A DNA stretch of 64,000 nt from TMP-24 sp041397305. GTDB lineage: Bacteria > Pseudomonadota > Alphaproteobacteria > Rhodobacterales > Rhodobacteraceae. Under the pieces are notes generated by a model that was not told where the DNA came from, did no database searches, and saw only the letters and a program-made list of their open reading frames with translations. The stretch spans positions 124,001-188,000 of the forward strand of contig JAWKWX010000005.1 in NCBI GenBank assembly GCA_041397305.1, given 5' to 3'. Within the stretch, counting starts at the first letter, position 1. Every line of letters starts with the position of its first letter. Shown piece by piece: positions 59,238 through 64,000 of this stretch. Position numbers and translations under genes: made by a program.

Positions 59238-59579
59238 TCACATCGGCCGATGGGGGTGCGTGTCGGAACGGCGGCAGCAGGCCGCCACCTCTGGATGGGC
59301 GGCGCAGCAATCGTTCAGGACATAGCCGATCAGCCGGCCAAGGCCCGACGTGTTGGCGGCATAGAAGACATGGCGGCTTTCGCGCCGCGCGGCGATGAGG
59401 CCCGCCTGTTCGAGAAGCGACAGGTGAAAGGCAAGGCGCGAAGGCGTGGCACCAAGGCGGCGGGCAAGATCGCCCTGTGACAGGCCTTCGCGGCCTGCGC
59501 CGACGAGGATTCGCACCAGCGAAAGCCGCGTCTCGTGACCGAGCGCCTGAAGCGCCGCAAGGGCTCGACTTTCCTCCAT
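59238..59579 (-). CDS. ArsR-family metalloregulator with CC..CC C terminus
   Basis: 113 residues. Winged HTH LSQGDLARRLGATPSRLAFHLSLLEQAGL. The C-terminal tail has vicinal cysteine pairs (Cys91-Cys92 in NDCCAAHPEV, Cys101-Cys102 in AACCRRSD) plus a His-rich ending, a likely thiol site for arsenite, antimonite or a similar soft metal. No ars operon is nearby. It is divergent from an Atm1-type exporter gene, and a palindrome in the shared promoter suggests it represses itself and that exporter. Confidence 0.88.
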   Translation of the reverse strand: MEESRALAALQALGHETRLSLVRILVGAGREGLSQGDLARRLGATPSRLAFHLSLLEQAGLIAARRESRHVFYAANTSGLGRLIGYVLNDCCAAHPEVAACCRRSDTHPHRPM

Positions 59580-59582
59580 TGC

Positions 59583-59604
59583 TCAACTACTCATGAATCG
59601 TTGA
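59583..59604. promoter_or_regulatory. candidate ArsR operator in a divergent promoter
   Basis: TCAAC and GTTGA arms flank a perfect TCATGA centre; the whole 22-mer is symmetric at most positions. It lies 4 bases from the ArsR start and 64 bases before the Atm1-type gene. ArsR/SmtB operators commonly have this 12-2-12-like imperfect dyad. Confidence 0.55.
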
Positions 59605-59667
59605 CTGATCCTTGATAGCAACCTGGCGCCGAGTAATCAACCGGCGCAGGCAGCGGAGACGAGACTG

Positions 59668-61545
59668 ATGGAAACCCGGGCAGCGGAACGGCGAAGTGCG
59701 GCGCGAACCTTGCGGCGGGTCGCGCCCTATCTCTGGCCTCGGGGCGAGGCCTGGGTGAAGCGGCGTGTCGTTCTGTCGCTTCTGTCGCTGCTTCTTGCGA
59801 AGGTCGTCTCCGTCTCCACACCCTTTCTCTACAAGGCGGCGGTCGATGCGCTGAACGGCATTGCCAAGGGGGATCCGTCCTGGCTGCTGGCCATGGGCGC
59901 GGTCGGGCTGACCATCGCCTATGGTCTCGCCCGGCTCGGTTCAGTCGGTTTCAACGAGCTCAGGGACGCGATCTTCGTGCGGGTCGGGCAGCGGGCGCTT
60001 CGGAAACTCGCGCTTGAAACCTTCATCCATATCCACCGCCTGTCGATGCGCTATCACATCACCCGCAAGACCGGCGGCCTTTCCCGCGTCATCGAGCGGG
60101 GTGTGAAGGGCGTCGAATTCCTTTTGCGCTTCATGCTTCTCTCGATCGGGCCGCTGATCCTTGAACTCACCATGGTCACGGTGATCTTCGCGCTTCTCTT
60201 CGACTGGCGCTATGCGGCGGTCGTGGTGATCACCATCGCGCTTTACGTGACCTATACGTTCAAGATCACCGAATGGCGGGTGAAGATCCGTCGCCAGATG
60301 AACGAACAGGACACCGATGCAAACCAGAAGGCGATCGACAGCCTTCTGAATTTCGAGACGGTGAAATATTTCGGCGCCGAGGACTGGGAAGCGGCACGCT
60401 ATGACCGCGCGATGGCGGGCTACGAGCAGGCAGCGGTCAAGACCGGGCTCTCGCTGTCGGCGCTGAATTTCGGCCAGTCGCTGATCATCACCACGGGCCT
60501 CGTGATCGTGATGGCCATGGCGGCGGTGGGCGTACGCGCTGGCGCCCTGACCGTCGGCGATTTCGTGATGGTCAACGCCTACATGATCCAGATCACCATG
60601 CCCCTGAACTTCCTCGGCACGGTCTATCGCGAGATCCGCCAGGCCCTGACCGACATGGGCGAGATGTTTACCCTTCTCGACCAACCGGCGGAAATCGTCG
60701 ACCGTCCCGGCGCGCCCGCGCTCGCGGTGAAGGGCGGCGAGGTTGTCCTTGACAATGTCTTCTTCGGCTACGAGGCGGCGCGACCGATCCTGAAGGGCGT
60801 CAGCCTGAAGATCGGCGCGGGCGAGACGGTGGCGATCGTCGGCCCCTCGGGGTCGGGCAAATCGACGATCGGGCGCCTTCTCTTCCGTTTCTACGACGTG
60901 ACCGGCGGGGCGCTCAGGATCGACGGGCAGGATGTGCGCGAGGTCACACAGGACAGTCTGCATCACCAGATCGGCGTCGTGCCGCAGGATACGGTGCTTT
61001 TCAATGACACGATCCTCTACAACATCGCCTACGGTCGTCCCGATGCGCCCCGGCAGGAACTGATCGCGGCGGCGCAGGCCGCGAAGATCCACGATTTCAT
61101 CATGTCCCTGCCCGACGGGTACGAGACCAAGGTGGGCGAACGCGGGCTGAAACTCTCGGGCGGCGAAAAGCAGCGGGTCGGTATCGCCCGCACACTGCTG
61201 AAGAACCCGCCGATCCTGCTTCTGGACGAGGCGACGAGCGCGCTCGACACCCAGACCGAGCGCGACATCCAGGACAGTCTGGCGGCGATGGGGCGCGGCC
61301 GGACGGTGATCACCATCGCCCACCGCCTGTCGACGATCGCCGATGCCGACCGGATCGTCGTGCTGGAGAAGGGCGAAGTGGTCGAGATGGGCCGGCATGA
61401 GGAGCTTCTGGCGCGTGGAGGCCGCTATGCGGCCATGTGGGCGCGGCAATCGGCGGAAGACAGCACGACAGAAAGTTCCGCTGGGCAGGATGAGGTTGCG
61501 GAGGCGCCGGGATGGACGGGCTTCCGGAGTTTGCCGATTGGCTGA
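59668..61545 (+). CDS. Atm1/ABCB7-type ABC exporter
   Basis: 625 residues, a fused membrane-ATPase half transporter that works as a homodimer. Six membrane spans (about 30-325) include the family-specific LLNFETVKYFGAEDWEAARYD. The ATPase has Walker A GPSGSGKST, signature LSGGEKQRVG, Walker B ILLLDEATSALD and switch His in IAHRLSTI. The bacterial relative NaAtm1 exports glutathione conjugates of heavy metals, while mitochondrial Atm1 supports cytosolic Fe-S assembly. Divergence from an ArsR repressor favours metal detoxification. Confidence 0.93.
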   Translation: METRAAERRSAARTLRRVAPYLWPRGEAWVKRRVVLSLLSLLLAKVVSVSTPFLYKAAVDALNGIAKGDPSWLLAMGAVGLTIAYGLARLGSVGFNELRDAIFVRVGQRALRKLALETFIHIHRLSMRYHITRKTGGLSRVIERGVKGVEFLLRFMLLSIGPLILELTMVTVIFALLFDWRYAAVVVITIALYVTYTFKITEWRVKIRRQMNEQDTDANQKAIDSLLNFETVKYFGAEDWEAARYDRAMAGYEQAAVKTGLSLSALNFGQSLIITTGLVIVMAMAAVGVRAGALTVGDFVMVNAYMIQITMPLNFLGTVYREIRQALTDMGEMFTLLDQPAEIVDRPGAPALAVKGGEVVLDNVFFGYEAARPILKGVSLKIGAGETVAIVGPSGSGKSTIGRLLFRFYDVTGGALRIDGQDVREVTQDSLHHQIGVVPQDTVLFNDTILYNIAYGRPDAPRQELIAAAQAAKIHDFIMSLPDGYETKVGERGLKLSGGEKQRVGIARTLLKNPPILLLDEATSALDTQTERDIQDSLAAMGRGRTVITIAHRLSTIADADRIVVLEKGEVVEMGRHEELLARGGRYAAMWARQSAEDSTTESSAGQDEVAEAPGWTGFRSLPIG

Positions 61546-61621
61546 AACCCGTCTCCGGGCGCACTTGGCAAGGCTTCGCGCTTGCGTGTAAGACGGGGCG
61601 AGGCATGTACGAGGACGGACC

Positions 61622-62281
61622 GTGAGCGAGACCGACAGTTTCATCGACGAGGTGACCGAGGAAGTCCGCCGTGACCGGCTGTTCGCCCTGTTCCGCAAAT
61701 ATGGCTGGATCGGCATTCTGGCGATCCTGGTCCTGGTGGGCGGGGCCTCTTGGCGCGAATGGCAGAAGGCGCGCGCGGAAGCGGCAGCCCAGTCGTTCGG
61801 CGATGCGCTGGTGGCCTCCCTCCGGCAGAACGATGCCGCCGGGCGCGCTGACGCGCTGGCGGCGGTTGACGCGGGCACGGGCGCGGCACGCGCTGCGATG
61901 AAGGCCTTTCTCGTTGCGTCAGAGGCCGAGGCAGCGGGCGACAAGACCCGCGCGCTCGACGTGCTGAAACCGGTTGCCGAGGATGCGGCCGTTCCCGACA
62001 CCTACCGCCAGCTCGCCAAATTGAAGGCGGTGCTGGTCGCCGGGGCCGACATGGACGCGGCAACGCGCGACGCGACGCTTGCCGAACTTGCCCAGCCGGG
62101 CGCGCCGTTCCGGACGCTGGCGATGGAACAGCAGGCACTGGTGCTTCTGGACGCGGGCAAGCAGGACGAGGCGGTGACGCTCTTGAAATCGGTTGCCGAG
62201 GATGCGGAAGCGACCAGCGCGCAGGTCGGCCGGGTCGGACAGATTCTGACGGCGCTCGGCGCCGGGGACCAACAGGGATAG
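61622..62281 (+). CDS. YfgM-like TPR membrane protein
   Basis: 219 residues from a GTG at 61622. One N-terminal membrane span (about 25-42, GWIGILAILVLVGGASW) and a periplasmic region of TPR-like helices rich in Ala (DALVASLRQNDAAGRADALAAVD; TYRQLAKLKAVLVAGADMD). In alphaproteobacteria this gene regularly precedes bamB and der, as here. Its E. coli counterpart YfgM associates with the Sec/PpiD machinery. Exact role is inferred. Confidence 0.88.
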   Translation: MSETDSFIDEVTEEVRRDRLFALFRKYGWIGILAILVLVGGASWREWQKARAEAAAQSFGDALVASLRQNDAAGRADALAAVDAGTGAARAAMKAFLVASEAEAAGDKTRALDVLKPVAEDAAVPDTYRQLAKLKAVLVAGADMDAATRDATLAELAQPGAPFRTLAMEQQALVLLDAGKQDEAVTLLKSVAEDAEATSAQVGRVGQILTALGAGDQQG

Positions 62282-62350
62282 TCCGGGCCGGGGTGCCCGC
62301 GCCTGCGGGCGCGCGCCCCGCGATATCGGACGTACGGCAGGAGAGGGCGG

Positions 62351-63691
62351 ATGGCCGCGACATTGAAAACCACGACGGCTCTTCTGGCGCTTGGGGCGCT
62401 TCTGGCGGGTTGCGCCGAGAAGGAACTGGTGCTCGAAGGCCACCGGCAGGTTCCGCGCGAGGCGGTGATCGGCGGCGAGGCGACAGTGGCCGAGGATGCC
62501 GCGCCCCTTGGCTCGGGTGCGGCGCCGGTCGCGATTGCGCTGCCGGGGCAAGGTGGCGGTGACTGGACGCAAGTGGGCGGCAACGCCAGCCATGCGAGCG
62601 GCAACGCCGCCTACTCGGGGGCGCTGTCCCCCGTCTGGTCGGCCAGGGTCGGCTCGGGCGACAGCCGCAAGAACCGGATCACCGCAGCGCCCGTCGTCGT
62701 GGGCGGGCGTATCTTTACGCTGGATGCTGAAGAACATGTCACAGCGACCGGCACCAATGGCGCTGTCGCCTGGCAGGTCGATCTCACCCCCGCAGGCGAG
62801 CACGCGGGCGATGCGGCAGGCGGCGGTCTTGCCTTTGCCGACGGGCGGCTTTTCGTGACATCCGGGTTTGGGGAGCTTCTGGCGCTCGATCCGGCGACCG
62901 GCGCCGTCGTCTGGCGTCAAAGGTTCGAATCGCCGGTGGCGGGCGCCCCTGCGGCGGCGGGGGGCAAGGTGTTCGCCGTCGCTCGCGACGGATCGGCCTG
63001 GGCGGTCGATGCGGCGAACGGCAAGGTCGCCTGGCAGATTCCGGGCACATCGACCCGCGCGGGCATCGCCGACGGCTCCGCCCCGGCGGTGTCGGGCAGT
63101 ACGGTCGTCTTCCCCTTCGCGACCGGCCAGCTGCTGGCCGTCGACATTGCGGACGGCACGCCGAAGTGGCAGGGCTATGTGGCGGGCAAGCGGGTAGGGC
63201 GGGCCTATGCCTCCTATTCCGACCTGACCGGCGATCCGGTGATCGCGGGCGGCACGCTTGTCGCAGGCAGCGCCGCCGGTCGGCTTGGTGCCATCGAGAT
63301 GGAAACGGGCAAGGCGCTCTGGTCGGCGCCCGATGGCGCGACGGGCGCGACCGTCGTCGCGGGCGGCTCGGTCTTCTTCGTCAATGACGAGGATCAGCTC
63401 GTGCGGCTCGACGCCGCGAGCGGCGCCGAGGTCTGGCGCGTGGACCTGCCCTATTTCACCAAGGACAAGGACAAGCGCCGCCGGACGATCTTTGCCCATC
63501 ACGGGCCGATCCTGGCGGGCGGGCGGCTGATCACGGCGTCCACCGACGGGCTGATCCGTGCTTTCGATCCGACCTCCGGCAAGGTCGTCGCCACCGCCGA
63601 GATCCCGGGCGGCGCGGCCTCGGGCCCGGTCGTGGCGGGCGGGACGCTCTATGTTCTGTCGAAATCCGGCACGCTTCACGCTTTCCGCTGA
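62351..63691 (+). CDS. bamB: outer membrane assembly lipoprotein BamB-like
   Basis: 446 residues. Lipobox LLAGC (Cys about 20), then eight-bladed beta-propeller PQQ-like repeats (for example RITAAPVVVGGRIFTLDAEEHV and GAVAWQVDL; YVLSKSGTLHAF ends the last blade). BamB is a component of the outer-membrane protein assembly complex. It sits between the TPR gene and der, the usual order. Full length. Confidence 0.92.
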   Translation: MAATLKTTTALLALGALLAGCAEKELVLEGHRQVPREAVIGGEATVAEDAAPLGSGAAPVAIALPGQGGGDWTQVGGNASHASGNAAYSGALSPVWSARVGSGDSRKNRITAAPVVVGGRIFTLDAEEHVTATGTNGAVAWQVDLTPAGEHAGDAAGGGLAFADGRLFVTSGFGELLALDPATGAVVWRQRFESPVAGAPAAAGGKVFAVARDGSAWAVDAANGKVAWQIPGTSTRAGIADGSAPAVSGSTVVFPFATGQLLAVDIADGTPKWQGYVAGKRVGRAYASYSDLTGDPVIAGGTLVAGSAAGRLGAIEMETGKALWSAPDGATGATVVAGGSVFFVNDEDQLVRLDAASGAEVWRVDLPYFTKDKDKRRRTIFAHHGPILAGGRLITASTDGLIRAFDPTSGKVVATAEIPGGAASGPVVAGGTLYVLSKSGTLHAFR

Positions 63692-63736
63692 CGGCAAAGC
63701 CGTGTATGGGGGCGCCTTCGAACGAAAGATCGCGCC

Positions 63737-64000
63737 ATGAGTTTCACGCTTGCCATCGTCGGCCGGCCCAATGTCGGCAAATCCACGCTGTTCAACCGTC
63801 TGGTTGGCAAGAAGCTCGCCCTTGTCGATGATACGCCGGGCGTGACGCGCGACCTGCGCGAGGGCGAGGCGCGGCTGGGCGATCTGCGTTTCACCGTGAT
63901 CGACAGCGCGGGCCTTGAGGATGTGACCGACGATAGCCTTCAGGGTCGGATGCGGCGCCTGACAGAGCGCGCGGTCGAGATGGCGGATATCTGCCTCTTC
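63737..64000 (+). CDS. der: ribosome-associated GTPase Der, 3' truncated by window edge
   Basis: The first 88 residues only. It starts MSFTLAIVGRPNVGKSTLFNRL, the first G domain's P-loop GRPNVGKST, then DDTPGVTRD (G2) and the G3 DSAGL. Der has two tandem GTPase domains and a KH-like domain and acts in 50S ribosome maturation. The rest lies beyond the window. It begins 45 bases after bamB. Confidence 0.96.
   Translation, partial: MSFTLAIVGRPNVGKSTLFNRLVGKKLALVDDTPGVTRDLREGEARLGDLRFTVIDSAGLEDVTDDSLQGRMRRLTERAVEMADICLF

Overview
The window is high-GC bacterial chromosome with tightly packed genes, many with ATGA-type overlaps, and almost no mobile DNA. The gene set points to an alphaproteobacterium of the Rhodobacterales: an opgG-small ORF-opgH-opgC operon of the Rhodobacter sphaeroides type, a soxBDAG sarcosine oxidase cluster, TPR protein-bamB-der, ccmI-ruvX-DUF1289, tatABC followed by a DUF815 ATPase, a VPLPA-type C-terminal sorting signal, and an ArsR protein of the SqrR/BigR type. 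The genus cannot be fixed from this stretch.

Left part (1-12.6 kb): the end of an ABC transporter ATPase; a YafY/WYL regulator with a small monooxygenase-fold gene; tatABC plus a DUF815 ATPase; then a divergent carbohydrate-uptake locus. Minus strand: solute-binding protein and two permeases, with an AT-richer exported hypothetical inserted between them. Plus strand: UgpC-type ATPase, SGNH esterase, RbsD/FucU-like protein and ribokinase. At 12.6-18.9 kb a second SGNH hydrolase is followed by the osmoregulated periplasmic glucan operon. At 19.0-24.9 kb lies an uncharacterised catabolic cluster: Rieske oxygenase, flavin monooxygenase, RidA, DUF1028, LysR regulator and M20 deacylase.

Middle (24.9-47.1 kb): mostly housekeeping genes (GSCFA, SqrR-like ArsR, flavin reductase, CorA/ZntB, acylphosphatase, ComM, coaBC, dut, ThiF/MoeB, amino-acid ABC SBP plus permease, M3 peptidase, D-amino-acid dehydrogenase-like oxidase, GH25 lysozyme, multicopper oxidase, AhpD-like protein, dusA, TauE/SafE, ccmI-ruvX-DUF1289). 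A VPLPA-CTERM protein here carries thioester-domain-like residues, and the AhpD-like gene has adjacent SqrR-like and FNR-like operator matches.

Right part (47.3-64 kb): soxB-soxD-soxA-soxG, interrupted between soxB and soxD by an antisense 51-residue ORF and several hairpins. Then come secreted hypotheticals, sodB, a metallophosphoesterase, a TraB/GumN protein, a LOG-family protein, a LysM protein, an ArsR repressor divergent from an Atm1-type ABC exporter, and TPR-bamB-der (der runs off the end).

Themes: at least four proteins have twin-arginine signals (solute-binding protein, OpgG/D, multicopper oxidase, metallophosphoesterase) in the same window as tatABC. Several regulators sit beside good palindromes that could be their operators. 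No rRNA, convincing tRNA, IS element, prophage or CRISPR array was seen.
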